A stretch of DNA of 64,000 nucleotides from Enterobacter oligotrophicus. GTDB lineage: Bacteria; Pseudomonadota; Gammaproteobacteria; Enterobacterales; Enterobacteriaceae. A program made the translations under genes and the position numbers. This document shows, one piece after another, positions 24,325 to 34,890 of the stretch. The stretch lies in contig NZ_AP019007.1 of NCBI RefSeq assembly GCF_009176645.1, positions 2,480,001 through 2,544,000 on the forward strand, in the 5' to 3' direction. Within the stretch, counting starts at the first letter, position 1; the number at the start of each line of letters is the position of its first letter. The notes beneath the pieces were generated by a model, which was given only the letters and a program-made list of their open reading frames with translations, had not been told where the DNA came from and searched no databases.

Positions 24325-25215
24325 ATATGAAGATTTTATGTTGTTTATCCGCTCATCTTTTTCTTTCCAGAGCGTATTAAGCCAAAGCTGGAAACGACGT
24401 TTGAAATTCTTATCGTTCACATAATCCCCATGCAGTTCAGCATCGACTGGCAACAGATCAACGCGCACGACAATGCGCGTCAGTTTACCGCTAAGCATAT
24501 CGTAAAACGGCGTTTTGTCGTTTTCCGGGTAGCAGAGCGTGACGTTGAGTAATTTATCGAACTGCTCACCCAGCACGTTAAGTGCCATTGCAATACCCGC
24601 CGCCTTAGGGGGTAGCAAGTTCTGAAAAGGGGAGCGCGTCTGTTGACGTTTCTCTTCGGTAAAACGAGAGCCTTCGACAAAGTTAACAATCGTCGTCGGA
24701 TGTGCGCGAAACTTCTCGCAGGAGCGGCGCGTGGTTTCCACATCTTTCCCACGGCGTTCCGGATGACGAATTAAATAGCTGCGCGAATAGCGTTTCATAA
24801 ACGGCATATCCAGCGCCCAACAGGCCAGACCAATAAAAGGAACCCAGGCAAGCTGTTGCTTCAGAAAGTATTTATTCATCGGGATGTGTTTACGAAACAG
24901 AACACACAAAATAACGATATCTGCCCAACTGTGGTGATTGCAGATCAGCAAATACCAGTTCTTTTTGTTCAGCCTGTCCAGACCTTCAACATCCCATTTG
25001 AGATGTGGGTTCAGATGCAACAGGATCGCCAGCCCTTCACACCAGCAGTACATCATGAAATTACAAAAAGCAGATACCGCTCGCCATACCGGAGGCACAG
25101 GCAGCAACAGTTTAATTATTCCGGCGACAATGATCGGTACAGAACAGGCGACGGTAACCAGAATAGTTAAAAGGATGCTTAGCAGTAATGTTATCGCAGC
25201 GAGAAATCTCGACAT
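24307..25215 (-). CDS. yihG: YihG, PlsC-family acyltransferase
   Basis: YihG is an inner-membrane 1-acylglycerol-3-phosphate acyltransferase-type enzyme, reported in E. coli to act in phosphatidic acid synthesis and to affect swarming. I place the start at the ATG at 25215 ([18 protein letters not shown]), giving 302 aa; the frame stays open upstream and the true start may be a few codons earlier, since no strong ribosome-binding site is seen. The N-terminus has a transmembrane segment. The acyltransferase HX4D motif is NHHSWAD and block III is NFVEGSRFT. Confidence 0.88.
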   Translation of the reverse strand: MSRFLAAITLLLSILLTILVTVACSVPIIVAGIIKLLLPVPPVWRAVSAFCNFMMYCWCEGLAILLHLNPHLKWDVEGLDRLNKKNWYLLICNHHSWADIVILCVLFRKHIPMNKYFLKQQLAWVPFIGLACWALDMPFMKRYSRSYLIRHPERRGKDVETTRRSCEKFRAHPTTIVNFVEGSRFTEEKRQQTRSPFQNLLPPKAAGIAMALNVLGEQFDKLLNVTLCYPENDKTPFYDMLSGKLTRIVVRVDLLPVDAELHGDYVNDKNFKRRFQLWLNTLWKEKDERINNIKSSYKNAGH

Positions 25216-25522
25216 AATGAATATTTTCAGATAGTTAGCTGTAATTGAGCAGCCGGCTATCCGGTGCTGGGCGCTGATTTTACCAGAAATTAGACAAAAG
25301 CAGCGTGCTTTCACGCGGTGAGTTTGTGGCTTTACCGGCCAGACAGCGGATTCATCCAGGCGAGAACACTAAGCGGGCCTTATATCCACATAGTCTAAAT
25401 TGTCATCAGTTAGACATATTGACAAAGATCGATTTATAACAGACTGATATAGAACGTAAAATTACACTATCCTGTATCAAATTAACGAACGTTATTCATC
25501 TGAATTTAAAATATACACAAAC

Positions 25523-25531
25523 TTATCCACA
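25523..25531 (-). promoter_or_regulatory. Consensus DnaA box upstream of polA
   Basis: TTATCCACA is the strongest type of DnaA box, identical to oriC R4. It lies 122 bases before polA in an otherwise gene-free gap (25216-25653) that must contain the polA promoter. DnaA regulation of polA has been described in E. coli. The rest of the gap is AT-rich and holds nothing else I recognise. Confidence 0.75.
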
Positions 25532-25653
25532 GATTGAATTTGCGAGCGATCTTCACGATCGCAAAATCTTTTCCTCTATCTGGCGCTAAAAACTGATGTT
25601 TTCATCCTTCTGTGGCATCCTTTACCCATAAATTAATTAAAGGCACGGACATT

Positions 25654-28446
25654 ATGGTTCAGATCCCAGAAAACCCTCTTATTCTCGTCGACGGCTCTTC
25701 TTACCTGTATCGGGCGTATCATGCGTTTCCTCCTCTGACCAATAGCGCAGGGGAACCGACCGGCGCGATGTACGGTGTGCTTAACATGCTGCGTAGCCTG
25801 ATTCTTCAGTATCAGCCATCCCATGCGGCGGTCGTTTTTGATGCGAAGGGCAAAACCTTCCGTGATGAGCTGTTTGAGCATTACAAATCTCACCGTCCGC
25901 CAATGCCAGACGACCTGCGTGCGCAGATCGAGCCACTGCATGCGATGGTGAAAGCGATGGGCTTACCGTTGCTGGCCGTGTCTGGTGTAGAAGCCGATGA
26001 CGTGATCGGCACCCTGGCGCGTGAAGCGGAAAAACTGGGCCGTCCGGTACTGATCAGCACCGGCGATAAAGATATGGCGCAGCTGGTGACGCCAGGTATC
26101 ACTCTGATTAACACCATGACTAACACCATTCTGGGGCCGGAAGAGGTGGTGGCAAAATATGGCGTGCCGCCAGAGCTGATTATCGACTTCCTCGCGCTGA
26201 TGGGCGACTCCTCGGATAACATCCCTGGGGTGCCAGGCGTAGGTGAAAAGACCGCTCAGGCGTTGCTGCAGGGGCTGGGAGGGCTGGATACGCTGTACGC
26301 GGAGCCTGAAAAAATCGCCGGGCTCACCTTCCGTGGTGCAAAAACCATGGCCACGAAACTGGAAGATAACAAAGAGGTGGCGTACCTCTCTTATCAGCTG
26401 GCAACAATCAAAACCGACGTTGAGCTGGAGTTAACCTGCGAGCAGCTGGAAGTCCAGGAGCCAGCCGCTGATGAACTGCTTGGCCTGTTTAAGAAATACG
26501 AATTCAAACGCTGGACCTCTGACGTGGAAGCCGGCAAATGGCTGCAGGCAAAAGGGGCGAAGCCCGCTGCGAAGCCGAAAGAGACGATTGTTGTGGATGC
26601 CGAAGAACAGGCAGAGGAAGAGGCCACAGCACTCTCCTTCGATAACTATGAGACCGTTCTCGAAGAGTCACAGCTCGTCGCCTGGATCGAGAAACTGAAA
26701 AAAGCGCCAGTATTTGCCTTCGATACGGAAACCGATAGCCTCGATAACATCTCAGCCAATATGGTAGGTCTGTCGTTTGCGACAGAGCCGGGCGTTGCTG
26801 CCTATGTGCCCGTTGCGCATGACTATCTGGATGCGCCCGATCAGATCTCGCGCGAACGCGTACTCGAACTCATGAAGCCCATTCTTGAAGATGACAAGGC
26901 GCTTAAGGTCGGGCAAAACCTCAAATACGATCGCGGTATTCTGCAAAACTACGGTATTGAACTGCGCGGTATTGCTTTCGATACCATGCTGGAATCCTAC
27001 ATTCTGGACAGCGTAGCGGGCCGACATGATATGGACTCCTTATCTGACCGCTGGCTGAAGCACAAAACTATCACCTTTGAAGAGATTGCCGGGAAAGGCA
27101 AAAATCAGCTCACCTTTAACCAGATTGCTCTGGAAGAGGCGGGGCGCTATGCGGCGGAAGATGCCGATGTCACGCTGCAGCTGCATCTGAAAATGTGGCC
27201 AAAACTACAGAAGCATGAAGGCCCACTGAATGTGTTCCAGCATATCGAAATGCCGCTGGTACCAGTGCTTTCCCGTATTGAACGCAACGGCGTGAAAATC
27301 GACCCAACGGTACTGCATAACCATTCGGGTGAGCTTGCACAGCGCCTGACTGAACTTGAGCAAAAGGCACATGAACTCGCTGAGGAGCCGTTTAACCTCT
27401 CGTCTCCGAAACAGCTACAAACCATCCTGTTTGAAAAAAAGGGTATCAAGCCGCTGAAGAAAACCCCTGGCGGCGCGCCTTCGACGTCTGAAGAGGTGCT
27501 GGAAGAGCTGGCGCTGGATCACCCGCTACCGAAAGTTATTCTGGAGTATCGCGGTCTGGCGAAGCTGAAATCGACCTACACCGACAAGCTGCCGCTGATG
27601 ATCAACCCGAAAACGGGCCGCGTGCATACCTCTTATCACCAGGCAGTTGCAGCGACAGGGCGACTCTCATCAACCGATCCAAACCTGCAGAACATTCCGG
27701 TACGTAATGAGGAAGGGCGTCGTATTCGTCAGGCCTTTGTCGCTCCGGATGACTATTTGATTGTCTCAGCCGACTATTCGCAAATCGAACTGCGCATTAT
27801 GGCGCATTTATCGCGCGATAAAGGCCTGCTGACGGCCTTTGCAGAAGGCAAGGATATTCACCGGGCGACTGCCGCTGAAGTGTTTGGCTTGCCGCTGGAG
27901 AGCGTGACAAACGAACAGCGTCGCAGTGCGAAAGCGATTAACTTCGGTTTGATTTACGGCATGAGCGCGTTTGGCCTTTCGCGCCAGCTCAATATTCCGC
28001 GTAAAGAGTCGCAGAAGTATATGGATCTCTACTTCGAGCGTTATCCGGGCGTACTGGAGTATATGGAACGCACCCGCGCACAGGCGAAAGAGAAAGGCTA
28101 CGTTGAAACGCTGGACGGCCGTCGACTTTATTTGCCGGATATCAAATCCAGCAACGCGGCGAGACGTGCTGGCGCAGAGCGTGCGGCGATCAATGCCCCG
28201 ATGCAGGGAACGGCTGCAGACATCATTAAGCGCGCAATGATTGCCGTAGATGCCTGGCTGGAAAAAGAGAAACCACGTGTGAAAATGATCATGCAGGTAC
28301 ACGATGAACTGGTGTTCGAAGTGCACAAAGACGATCTGGAAAACGTGTCGAAGAAGATCCACGAACTGATGGAAAGCAGCATGAAACTGGACGTGCCGTT
28401 GCTGGTGGAAGTGGGCAGTGGAGAAAACTGGGATCAGGCTCACTAA
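25654..28446 (+). CDS. polA: PolA, DNA polymerase I
   Basis: Pol I processes Okazaki fragments and fills repair gaps. The start is the ATG at 25654 ([18 protein letters not shown]), giving 930 aa against 928 in E. coli; an upstream in-frame ATG at 25612 is unlikely. Domains: 5'-3' exonuclease (residues 1 to about 300, [24 protein letters not shown]), 3'-5' proofreading exonuclease with intact [11 protein letters not shown], and polymerase with motif [12 protein letters not shown]-helix [14 protein letters not shown] and motif [10 protein letters not shown]. All catalytic acids are present. The two extra residues are in the acidic linker near residue 335. Confidence 0.99.
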   Translation: MVQIPENPLILVDGSSYLYRAYHAFPPLTNSAGEPTGAMYGVLNMLRSLILQYQPSHAAVVFDAKGKTFRDELFEHYKSHRPPMPDDLRAQIEPLHAMVKAMGLPLLAVSGVEADDVIGTLAREAEKLGRPVLISTGDKDMAQLVTPGITLINTMTNTILGPEEVVAKYGVPPELIIDFLALMGDSSDNIPGVPGVGEKTAQALLQGLGGLDTLYAEPEKIAGLTFRGAKTMATKLEDNKEVAYLSYQLATIKTDVELELTCEQLEVQEPAADELLGLFKKYEFKRWTSDVEAGKWLQAKGAKPAAKPKETIVVDAEEQAEEEATALSFDNYETVLEESQLVAWIEKLKKAPVFAFDTETDSLDNISANMVGLSFATEPGVAAYVPVAHDYLDAPDQISRERVLELMKPILEDDKALKVGQNLKYDRGILQNYGIELRGIAFDTMLESYILDSVAGRHDMDSLSDRWLKHKTITFEEIAGKGKNQLTFNQIALEEAGRYAAEDADVTLQLHLKMWPKLQKHEGPLNVFQHIEMPLVPVLSRIERNGVKIDPTVLHNHSGELAQRLTELEQKAHELAEEPFNLSSPKQLQTILFEKKGIKPLKKTPGGAPSTSEEVLEELALDHPLPKVILEYRGLAKLKSTYTDKLPLMINPKTGRVHTSYHQAVAATGRLSSTDPNLQNIPVRNEEGRRIRQAFVAPDDYLIVSADYSQIELRIMAHLSRDKGLLTAFAEGKDIHRATAAEVFGLPLESVTNEQRRSAKAINFGLIYGMSAFGLSRQLNIPRKESQKYMDLYFERYPGVLEYMERTRAQAKEKGYVETLDGRRLYLPDIKSSNAARRAGAERAAINAPMQGTAADIIKRAMIAVDAWLEKEKPRVKMIMQVHDELVFEVHKDDLENVSKKIHELMESSMKLDVPLLVEVGSGENWDQAH

Positions 28447-28594
28447 GGGTTCATCGAATAACGCGCGTTTTATGTAAGTTAGCAACATAACGACGTGCGT
28501 TTTGTGACGATCATTAGAATTCCCTATGTAAAGAATGAAAAAAAACTACAAAAAGTGCTTTGTCTACAGATAAAAAAGGGGTAGAGTTAACGGC

Positions 28595-28703
28595 GTAGGG
28601 TACAGAGGTAAGATGTTCTATCTTTCAGACCTTTTACTTCACGTAATCGGATTTGGCTGAATATTTTAGCCGCCCCAGTCAGTAATGACTGGGGCGTTTT
28701 TTA
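28595..28703 (+). ncRNA. spf: Spot 42 small RNA
   Basis: Spot 42 is an Hfq-dependent RNA that represses catabolic genes such as galK when glucose is present. The 109-nt segment from GTAGGGTACAGAGG to the terminator (GCCCCAGTCagtaatGACTGGGGC then TTTTTT) appears identical to E. coli. It lies in the same place, between polA and engB. A CRP-like site (TGTGA-N6-TTAGA, 28503-28518) upstream fits the known repression of spf by cAMP-CRP. Confidence 0.96.
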
Positions 28704-28757
28704 TTGCGGCAAAGAAAATTCGGGCAAAAAAAAGCGCGGACATTGCCGCGCCGGGTA

Positions 28758-29387
28758 TTACTCTTCTTCCGCTTCTGTCGCGGGTTCCAGCTCGTTAAAC
28801 CAGCTGTCGAGCTTCTGGCGCAGCTTGTCCACGCCCTGTTTTTTCAGCGAGGAGAATGGCTCAACCTGCACATCGCCATTAAAGGCCAGCACTGCTTCGC
28901 GAACCATATTCACCTGCGCTTTACGCGCACCGCTTGCCAGCTTATCCGCTTTTGTCAGCAGTACCAGCACTGCGATATCACTTGCTACAGCCCAGTCGAT
29001 CATCTGCTGATCGAGATCTTTTAGCGGGTGGCGAATATCCATCAGCACCACCAGACCTTTCAGGCACTGGCGTTTTTCCAGGTATTCACCCAGCGCGCGC
29101 TGCCATTTGATCTTCATCTCTTCCGGAACTTGCGCATAACCGTAGCCCGGCAAGTCGACCAGGCGTTTGCCTTCAGCCACTTCAAACAGGTTAATCAGCT
29201 GCGTTCGGCCAGGGGTTTTTGAGGTACGCGCCAGGCTCTTCTGATTCGTCAGCGTATTCAGAGCGCTGGATTTCCCCGCATTGGAGCGGCCAGCAAATGC
29301 CACTTCAATGCCCGTATCGGAAGGCAGGTGGCGAATATCGGGCGCACTGGTGACAAAATGCGTCTGTTGGTAGTTCCAGGTAGTCAC
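28758..29387 (-). CDS. engB: EngB/YsxC-type ribosome biogenesis GTPase (YihA)
   Basis: EngB is an essential GTPase needed for 50S subunit assembly. I choose the GTG at 29387 ([12 protein letters not shown]), giving 209 aa like E. coli YihA; GGAG at 29396-29399 on the complementary strand is a well-placed ribosome-binding site. The longer frame from 29441 adds 18 unconserved residues. G1 is [10 protein letters not shown]3 is DLPGYG and G4 is TKAD. It is followed on the other strand by csrC. Confidence 0.96.
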   Translation of the reverse strand: MTTWNYQQTHFVTSAPDIRHLPSDTGIEVAFAGRSNAGKSSALNTLTNQKSLARTSKTPGRTQLINLFEVAEGKRLVDLPGYGYAQVPEEMKIKWQRALGEYLEKRQCLKGLVVLMDIRHPLKDLDQQMIDWAVASDIAVLVLLTKADKLASGARKAQVNMVREAVLAFNGDVQVEPFSSLKKQGVDKLRQKLDSWFNELEPATEAEEE

Positions 29388-29654
29388 GTGGTCGTCTCCA
29401 AAAATCGTAATCTGCGGGGGATTATACCTGAATGCGGGCAAAAGGCTTTTCTCATCGTAAGAAGCCTGTAAGCGAAAACCCTGGTAATTGTAAGAGATCT
29501 GCCATAAAGGCTATGGGAGATTTAAGAGAAATCGCAGGCGTTAAAAAATGCAAAATCTTTAAAATCAGTAAGTTGATGTTAGGTAATTATCTGAAAATCC
29601 ATTTTTGTACTCTTTCGTTGCTTGTTAGTTTAAAGGAACAAGGTAAAGTGTGCG

Positions 29655-29898
29655 TCAAGGCGAGGATGCCAACAGGATAACGACTTAAGGATAAGGGTCA
29701 GGAGCGCCAGGAGGCGAAGACTCAGGATAGTCAGGATGACCAGCGCCTGGAGGCGTTTTAACAGGAAACGGAACGATATCACGGACGATAATGGCTAAGG
29801 GATAAACAGGGTTTGTTGTTGGCAAACACGGAATGTCTGACCCGTTAAGGGTTGTGAGTCAGGAAAAAAGGCGACAGATTGCTCTGTCGCCTTTTTTC
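29655..29898 (+). ncRNA. csrC: CsrC small RNA (CsrA-sequestering)
   Basis: CsrC titrates the translation regulator CsrA through many GGA motifs. In about 244 nt I count more than ten GGA triplets, several in AGGA/CAGGA context and in hairpin loops (for example AGGAGCGCCAGGAGGCG). It ends in a rho-independent terminator AAAAGGCGACAGattgctCTGTCGCCTTTTTT. The location between engB and yihI is that of E. coli csrC. The 5' end is approximate. The adjoining 29388-29654 should hold its promoter, probably UvrY-dependent; nothing else is recognisable there. Confidence 0.93.
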
Positions 29899-29966
29899 TT
29901 TGCTTGCTTTCTGCTAGATTTCGCCGCAATTCTATACTGAAGAAAACGACTTAAAGATAAAACATC

Positions 29967-30482
29967 ATGAAAAAACCGACCTCCGCTGCGGGCGCGAAAC
30001 GCCCGGCAAAAGCACGCCGCAAAACGCGCGAAGAACTGAACCAGGAAGCGCGCGATCGCAAACGCGATAAAAAGCATCGTGGCCATGCTGCGGGAAGCCG
30101 TGCGAACGGTGGCGGTGCAGCGGGCAATTCTGCAAAAGGCAAACAGCAGAAAGATCCTCGTATCGGCAGTAAAACTCCCATTCCACTGGGCGTGACAGAC
30201 ACCCCGGTCACTAAGCAGCACAAACCAAAGAGCGAGAAACCTATGCTTTCACCGCAGGCTGAGCTGGATATGCTGGAGAACGATGAGCGCCTGGATGCGC
30301 TGCTGGAACGTCTTGAAGAGGGTGAAACCCTGACCGCCGAAGAGCAGTCATGGGTTGATGCCAAACTGGACCGCATTGATGAACTGATGCAGAAACTTGG
30401 TCTGTCTTACGATGATGAAGAAGACGAAGAGGAAGACGAAAAGCAGGAAGATATGATGCGTCTTCTGAAGGGTGGAAACTAA
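29967..30482 (+). CDS. yihI: YihI, activator of the Der GTPase
   Basis: YihI stimulates the GTPase Der (EngA) and so slows 50S assembly in E. coli. It is 171 aa. The N-terminal half is very basic and low complexity ([20 protein letters not shown]), and the C-terminal end is strongly acidic ([14 protein letters not shown]), both family hallmarks; the central part ([21 protein letters not shown]) is the helical core. It is followed after three bases by a small ORF. Confidence 0.94.
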   Translation: MKKPTSAAGAKRPAKARRKTREELNQEARDRKRDKKHRGHAAGSRANGGGAAGNSAKGKQQKDPRIGSKTPIPLGVTDTPVTKQHKPKSEKPMLSPQAELDMLENDERLDALLERLEEGETLTAEEQSWVDAKLDRIDELMQKLGLSYDDEEDEEEDEKQEDMMRLLKGGN

Positions 30483-30485
30483 CAT

Positions 30486-30668
30486 TTGCACCCGGCAGGT
30501 ACACTCGTCCTGCTTATAACCCTTCCGGTTATATGTTATCTGGTGTGGTTATTCGTTAAACTACGGCGGTTGTCGCGGCGACAGAAGTGGCTGCGCACCC
30601 GAATGATGGCCCACAATGGGGTCAGAACGGGCCGCCGTATACGAACGCGACACCAACGGAAGGAGTGA
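30486..30668 (+). CDS. Small putative membrane protein between yihI and hemN
   Basis: I do not recognise this gene firmly. The frame gives 60 aa from a TTG three bases after the yihI stop. One strongly hydrophobic segment (TLVLLITLPVICYLVWLFV, residues 6-24) is followed by a very basic tail (KLRRLSRRQKWLRTR and RTGRRIRTRHQRK), which predicts an N-out/C-in single-pass membrane protein. Its last codons contain the hemN ribosome-binding site (GGAAGGAG), and its TGA stop is two bases before the hemN ATG, so it may be translationally coupled. It resembles the N-terminus of DUF2489 proteins found at this place in other gammaproteobacteria. The weak TTG start is the main doubt. Confidence 0.5.
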   Translation: MHPAGTLVLLITLPVICYLVWLFVKLRRLSRRQKWLRTRMMAHNGVRTGRRIRTRHQRKE

Positions 30669-30670
30669 GC

Positions 30671-32044
30671 ATGTCTGTACCATCTATCGACTGGGATTTG
30701 GCCCTAATCCAGAAATATAACTATTCCGGGCCGCGTTACACCTCATACCCCACCGCGCTGGAGTTCTCCGATGCCTTCGGCGAGGCGGATTTTCAGCAGG
30801 CGGTCGCGCGCTACCCTGAGCGCCCGCTGTCGCTCTACGTCCATATTCCGTTTTGCCACAAGCTCTGCTACTTCTGCGGCTGCAATAAAATTGTTACTCG
30901 CCAGCAGCACAAAGCAGACCAGTATCTCGATGCGCTCGAACAAGAAATTCTGCACCGCGCACCGCTGTTTAAAGGGCGTCACGTCAGCCAGCTTCACTGG
31001 GGCGGCGGTACACCAACCTACTTGAATAAAGCGCAGATCAGCCGTCTGATGGCGCTGCTGCGTGGTAACTTCCATTTTAACGATAACGCCGAAATCTCGA
31101 TCGAAGTCGATCCGCGTGAAATCGAACTGGATGTACTGGATCACTTACGCAAGGAAGGTTTCAACCGCCTGAGCATGGGCGTGCAGGATTTCAACAAAGA
31201 GGTGCAGCGTCTGGTAAACCGCGAGCAGGATGAAGAATTTATCTTCGCCTTACTCAACCATGCGCGTGACATCGGCTTTACCTCGACCAATATCGACCTC
31301 ATTTACGGCCTGCCGAAGCAGACGCCGGAGAGTTTCGCCTTCACGCTGAAACGCGTGGCTGAACTCAACCCGGACCGCCTGAGCGTCTTTAACTATGCAC
31401 ATTTGCCGACGCTATTCGCCGCACAGCGCAAAATCAAAGACGCCGACCTGCCATCCGCCCAACAGAAGCTGGATATCCTGCAGGAAACCATCACCTCGCT
31501 GACCGATACTGGCTATCAGTTTATCGGCATGGATCACTTTGCCCGCCCGGATGACGAGCTGGCGATTGCCCAGCGTGAAGGTGTTCTGCACCGTAATTTC
31601 CAGGGCTATACCACGCAGGGCGATACCGATCTGCTGGGTATGGGCGTCTCGGCTATCAGCATGATTGGCGACTGCTACGCGCAAAACCAGAAAGAGCTAA
31701 AACAGTATTATCAGCAGGTGGATGAAACCGGCAACGCCCTGTGGCGCGGTATCGCGCTAACCCGCGACGACTGCATTCGTCGTGATGTGATTAAGGCGCT
31801 TATTTGCAACTTCCGCCTCGTCTTTAGCGACGTGGAGGCGCAATGGGAGCTGCAATTTAGCGATTACTTTGCCGAAGACCTGAAGCTGATTGCGCCGCTG
31901 GCGAAAGATGGGCTGGTGGATGTCTCGGAGAGTGCGATTGAGGTTACACCGAAAGGGCGTCTGTTGATTCGTAACATCTGCATGTGTTTCGATGCATATC
32001 TGCGGCAGAAGGCGCGTATGCAGCAGTTCTCGCGGGTGATTTAA
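30671..32044 (+). CDS. hemN: HemN, oxygen-independent coproporphyrinogen III dehydrogenase
   Basis: HemN is a radical-SAM enzyme that converts coproporphyrinogen III to protoporphyrinogen IX without oxygen, in haem synthesis. The start is the ATG at 30671 (MSVPSIDWDLALIQKYNY), 457 aa, the E. coli length. The radical-SAM cluster motif CHKLCYFCGC (about residues 62-71) carries CX3CX2C plus the fourth HemN cysteine, and the SAM-binding GGGTPT follows near 112. GGAAGGAG precedes the start. Confidence 0.98.
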   Translation: MSVPSIDWDLALIQKYNYSGPRYTSYPTALEFSDAFGEADFQQAVARYPERPLSLYVHIPFCHKLCYFCGCNKIVTRQQHKADQYLDALEQEILHRAPLFKGRHVSQLHWGGGTPTYLNKAQISRLMALLRGNFHFNDNAEISIEVDPREIELDVLDHLRKEGFNRLSMGVQDFNKEVQRLVNREQDEEFIFALLNHARDIGFTSTNIDLIYGLPKQTPESFAFTLKRVAELNPDRLSVFNYAHLPTLFAAQRKIKDADLPSAQQKLDILQETITSLTDTGYQFIGMDHFARPDDELAIAQREGVLHRNFQGYTTQGDTDLLGMGVSAISMIGDCYAQNQKELKQYYQQVDETGNALWRGIALTRDDCIRRDVIKALICNFRLVFSDVEAQWELQFSDYFAEDLKLIAPLAKDGLVDVSESAIEVTPKGRLLIRNICMCFDAYLRQKARMQQFSRVI

Positions 32045-32068
32045 GGCGCATTACCAAAAGCGTGAAAT

Positions 32069-32102
32069 GTAGGCCGGGTAAGGCGAAGCCGCCACCCGGC
32101 TT
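32069..32102. repeat. REP-type unit after hemN
   Basis: GTAGGCCGGGTAAGGCGAAG followed by CCGCCACCCGGC is a REP palindrome 25 bases after the hemN stop, between hemN and convergent yshB. Confidence 0.75.
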
Positions 32103-32117
32103 TTACATTCAAACCCG

Positions 32118-32228
32118 CTAGCTAAACAGCCCAACCAGCGCCGCACACAACACAGCAGCTACGGCGGTTTGTGGCGTGTGGCTTTCCGCTGCTCCGCTTG
32201 AGAGCAAATTTACGAATGATTCCAGCAT
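32118..32228 (-). CDS. yshB: YshB, 36-residue small protein
   Basis: A 36-codon frame on the minus strand starts MLESFVNLLSSG and ends AALVGLFS. It matches the E. coli small protein YshB at most positions and in location between hemN and glnG. A very strong ribosome-binding site (GGGGGGAT on the minus strand) lies just before the ATG. The C-terminal half (TAVAAVLCAALVGLF) is hydrophobic, so membrane association is likely. The Salmonella homologue has been reported to matter inside host cells. An overlapping longer frame (32122-32310) lacks such support. Confidence 0.88.
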   Translation of the reverse strand: MLESFVNLLSSGAAESHTPQTAVAAVLCAALVGLFS

Positions 32229-32328
32229 GATGATCCCCCCAATTTCCGGGCACGATCATACAAAACTCATCGGAACAGTAAAGCGCAAAATAACGGCAAT
32301 TTGCGCTCAATTAATCATCTTTACACAG

Positions 32329-33741
32329 CTATTCCATGCCCAGTTCTTTCAGCTTGCGCGTCAGGGTATTGCGTCCCCACCCCAGCAAGCGGGCGGCTTC
32401 CTGTTTATGCCCCTGCGTATGACGAAGCGCAGTGGTTAACAGCGTGCGTTCCATCTCCGGCTGAGCCTCAGAGAGCAAGTTTTGATGACCGGAACGCAGC
32501 GCGCGGTCAGCCCACTGCGCCAGCAGCGTCGCCCAGCTGTCCGGCAGCGCTTGCCCGGTACTGCTCTCTGGTGCAGTGGCTTCAAACAATTCAGCCGGTA
32601 AATCCTGAATCAGCACTTCCTGCCCGGCGGCCATGACCGTCAGCCAGCGGCAGGTATTTTCCAGCTGACGCACGTTACCCGGCCACGCCAGGCGGGTGAG
32701 GGCGGCATCGGTTTCCGGATGAAGCTGTTTGGCTTCCACACCCAGTTCGCGGGCGGCTACCTGCAGGAAGTGACGCGCCAGACGGGGAATGTCTTCACGA
32801 CGCTCACGCAGCGGCGGCAGATGAACACGGATAACGTTCAGACGGTGGAATAAATCCTCACGGAATTTCCCCTCCTGCACGCGCAGCTCCAGGTTCTGGT
32901 GCGTTGCGGCGATAATGCGTACATCCACTTTCACCGGGGCATACCCCCCCACGCGATAAAACTGTCCGTCGGCCAGCACGCGCAGCAGGCGGGTCTGAAC
33001 GTCCAGCGGCATATCGCCAATTTCATCCAGGAACAGCGTCCCGCCATCGGCCTGTTCGAAGCGCCCCTGACGAATGGTATTCGCGCCGGTAAACGCCCCT
33101 TTTTCGTGGCCAAACAGCTCGGATTCAATCAAATCTTTCGGGATCGCCGCCATGTTCAGGGCGATAAACGGCGCTTTTGCTCGTGGGCTGTGGCGGTGCA
33201 ATGCATGGGCAACCAGCTCTTTACCGGTTCCCGATTCGCCGTTAATCAATACGCTAATGGATGAACGCGACAAACGGCCAATGATGCGAAACACATCCTG
33301 CATGGCAGGCGCTTCACCGATGATGTCCGTGGTTGGGCCAAAATCGGGGGTATTACGAGGCTGCTGCTGTTCCTGATAGTGGCTGATGGCGCGCTCAACC
33401 AGGGCCACCGCTTCGTCGATATCAAACGGTTTAGGCAGATAATCGAACGCCCCTTGCTGGTACGCACTGACGGCAGCGTCCAGGTCGGAGTGCGCCGTCA
33501 TTATGATGACCGGAAGCATAGGGTGACGCTGTTTGATCTGCTTTAAAAGCGCCAGTCCGTCCATTCCCGGCATGCGAATATCCGACAGCAGAACATCCGG
33601 CGTTTTGGTGGTGAGTGCATCGAGCACTTCGCTGCCGCTCTCAAACGTCGTGCAGCTTAAACCCGCCCCCGTGAGTGCGCGTTCAAGCACCCAACGGATG
33701 GAGCTATCGTCATCGACTACCCAGACTATCCCTCGTTGCAT
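32329..33741 (-). CDS. glnG: NtrC/NRI, nitrogen response regulator
   Basis: NtrC activates sigma-54 promoters when nitrogen is short. From the ATG at 33741 (MQRGIVWVVDDDSS) it is 470 aa, one longer than E. coli; a GTG three codons upstream is possible. Domains: receiver (residues 1-120, phosphoacceptor D54 in LLSDIRMPG), AAA+ sigma-54 activator (about 140-370, Walker A GESGTGKE, GAFTGA loop touching sigma-54, Walker B GGTLFLDEIGDM), and a Fis-type helix-turn-helix at the C-terminus (KQEAARLLGWGRNTLTRKLKEL). It lies 11 bases after glnL. Confidence 0.98.
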   Translation of the reverse strand: MQRGIVWVVDDDSSIRWVLERALTGAGLSCTTFESGSEVLDALTTKTPDVLLSDIRMPGMDGLALLKQIKQRHPMLPVIIMTAHSDLDAAVSAYQQGAFDYLPKPFDIDEAVALVERAISHYQEQQQPRNTPDFGPTTDIIGEAPAMQDVFRIIGRLSRSSISVLINGESGTGKELVAHALHRHSPRAKAPFIALNMAAIPKDLIESELFGHEKGAFTGANTIRQGRFEQADGGTLFLDEIGDMPLDVQTRLLRVLADGQFYRVGGYAPVKVDVRIIAATHQNLELRVQEGKFREDLFHRLNVIRVHLPPLRERREDIPRLARHFLQVAARELGVEAKQLHPETDAALTRLAWPGNVRQLENTCRWLTVMAAGQEVLIQDLPAELFEATAPESSTGQALPDSWATLLAQWADRALRSGHQNLLSEAQPEMERTLLTTALRHTQGHKQEAARLLGWGRNTLTRKLKELGME

Positions 33742-33752
33742 AAACGTCACCT

Positions 33753-34802
33753 TTATTTTTTAATCGGCAGGAAAACCGAAAACTCGGTATGTCCCGGCCA
33801 ACTAGTAAATTCAATTTTGCCAGAGTGTTGGTCGATCAAGTTACGGGCAATGGAGAGTCCCAGCCCGGTGCCACCTTCGCGGCCGCTTACCATCGGGTAG
33901 AACAACGTGTCCTGCAGATGCGACGGAATACCCGGTCCGTTATCTTCCACATCAATGCGTGCCGCCAGACGATAACGCACGCCGTGCAAAGTGAGCTGGA
34001 ACGCAGTGCGGGTACGCAAAATGATTTCGCCCCCTTCCGGCCCCAGCGCCTGCAAGGCATTGCGCACAATATTCAGCAGAACCTGTTCAATCTGATCCGG
34101 ATCGTGCGCCAGTTCCGGCAGGCTTGGGTCGTAATCGCGCACCAGCGTGATGTTCTCCGGCAGCTCCATCGAAACGAGCTTCACCACCCGCTCCGCCACC
34201 TTGTGAATGCTTTCCGAGACATGCATTCCCGGCTGCTGCGGCCCAAGCAGACGGTCAACCAGATTACGCAGGCGATCGGCCTGTTCAATGATGACGTTGG
34301 TGTACTCCGCCAGTGCAGGGTCGGGCAGCGCTTTGGTCAGGAGTTGTGCCGCGCCGCGTAAGCCACCCAGCGGGTTTTTGATTTCATGGGCCAGGCCACG
34401 CACCAGGTCGCGGGCAGCGATTTGCTGTGCGTGCTGAAGCTGCTCCTGGCTGAGCCGACGCTGATTATCCATCGGTGCCATTTCGAGCAGGATCAACCCA
34501 TCAGGCAGGCGCTGCGCCGTCAGAGAAAGAATATGCGAACGCCCGTCGATCACCAGCGTCACTTCGTTATCGGTGAATCCCTGACCGGCCTGCAAACTTT
34601 CCTGCATCAGGCCAATATTCAGCGAAAAATAACTCAGTAATTCCGGAAGTGGCGTACCAAACAGTTTACGTGCGCTTTGGGCGAGCAGCTGTTGCGCCGC
34701 CGGGTTGGCGTAATGCACCGCCAGCTCGTCGTCGACCAGCAAAATACTGTTAATTAAAGAATTGAGGATCTGCCCAGCATCGGGCAGCGTGCCAGTTGCC
34801 AT
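33753..34802 (-). CDS. glnL: NtrB/NRII, nitrogen sensor kinase/phosphatase
   Basis: NtrB phosphorylates NtrC under nitrogen limitation and dephosphorylates it when PII is unmodified. It is 349 aa, the E. coli length, cytoplasmic. The N-terminal PAS domain spans residues 5 to about 115. The phospho-accepting H139 is in [15 protein letters not shown]. The ATPase domain has the N box ([14 protein letters not shown]), G1 DNGPGIP and G2 [14 protein letters not shown]. An NtrC-type site sits 23 bases upstream of its start, so it can be expressed separately from glnA. Confidence 0.98.
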   Translation of the reverse strand: MATGTLPDAGQILNSLINSILLVDDELAVHYANPAAQQLLAQSARKLFGTPLPELLSYFSLNIGLMQESLQAGQGFTDNEVTLVIDGRSHILSLTAQRLPDGLILLEMAPMDNQRRLSQEQLQHAQQIAARDLVRGLAHEIKNPLGGLRGAAQLLTKALPDPALAEYTNVIIEQADRLRNLVDRLLGPQQPGMHVSESIHKVAERVVKLVSMELPENITLVRDYDPSLPELAHDPDQIEQVLLNIVRNALQALGPEGGEIILRTRTAFQLTLHGVRYRLAARIDVEDNGPGIPSHLQDTLFYPMVSGREGGTGLGLSIARNLIDQHSGKIEFTSWPGHTEFSVFLPIKK

Positions 34803-34824
34803 TCAGCAGTCTCCTGGAGTTGGT

Positions 34825-34841
34825 TGCACTAATTTAGTGCA
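34825..34841. promoter_or_regulatory. NtrC binding site at the glnL promoter
   Basis: TGCACTAATTTAGTGCA is a near-perfect 17-base dyad of the TGCAC-N7-GTGCA type. It is located between the glnA terminator and glnL, where NtrC represses glnLp in E. coli. Confidence 0.9.
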
Positions 34842-34890
34842 GTATAGCTTTTTGGGCGCAAAAAGCGCGTGAGATCAGGTTGTTGGTGGA

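Noticed and set aside
32122..32310. 62-codon minus-strand ORF overlapping yshB
   Set aside because: The shorter yshB frame has a strong ribosome-binding site and matches the known protein; this frame does not.
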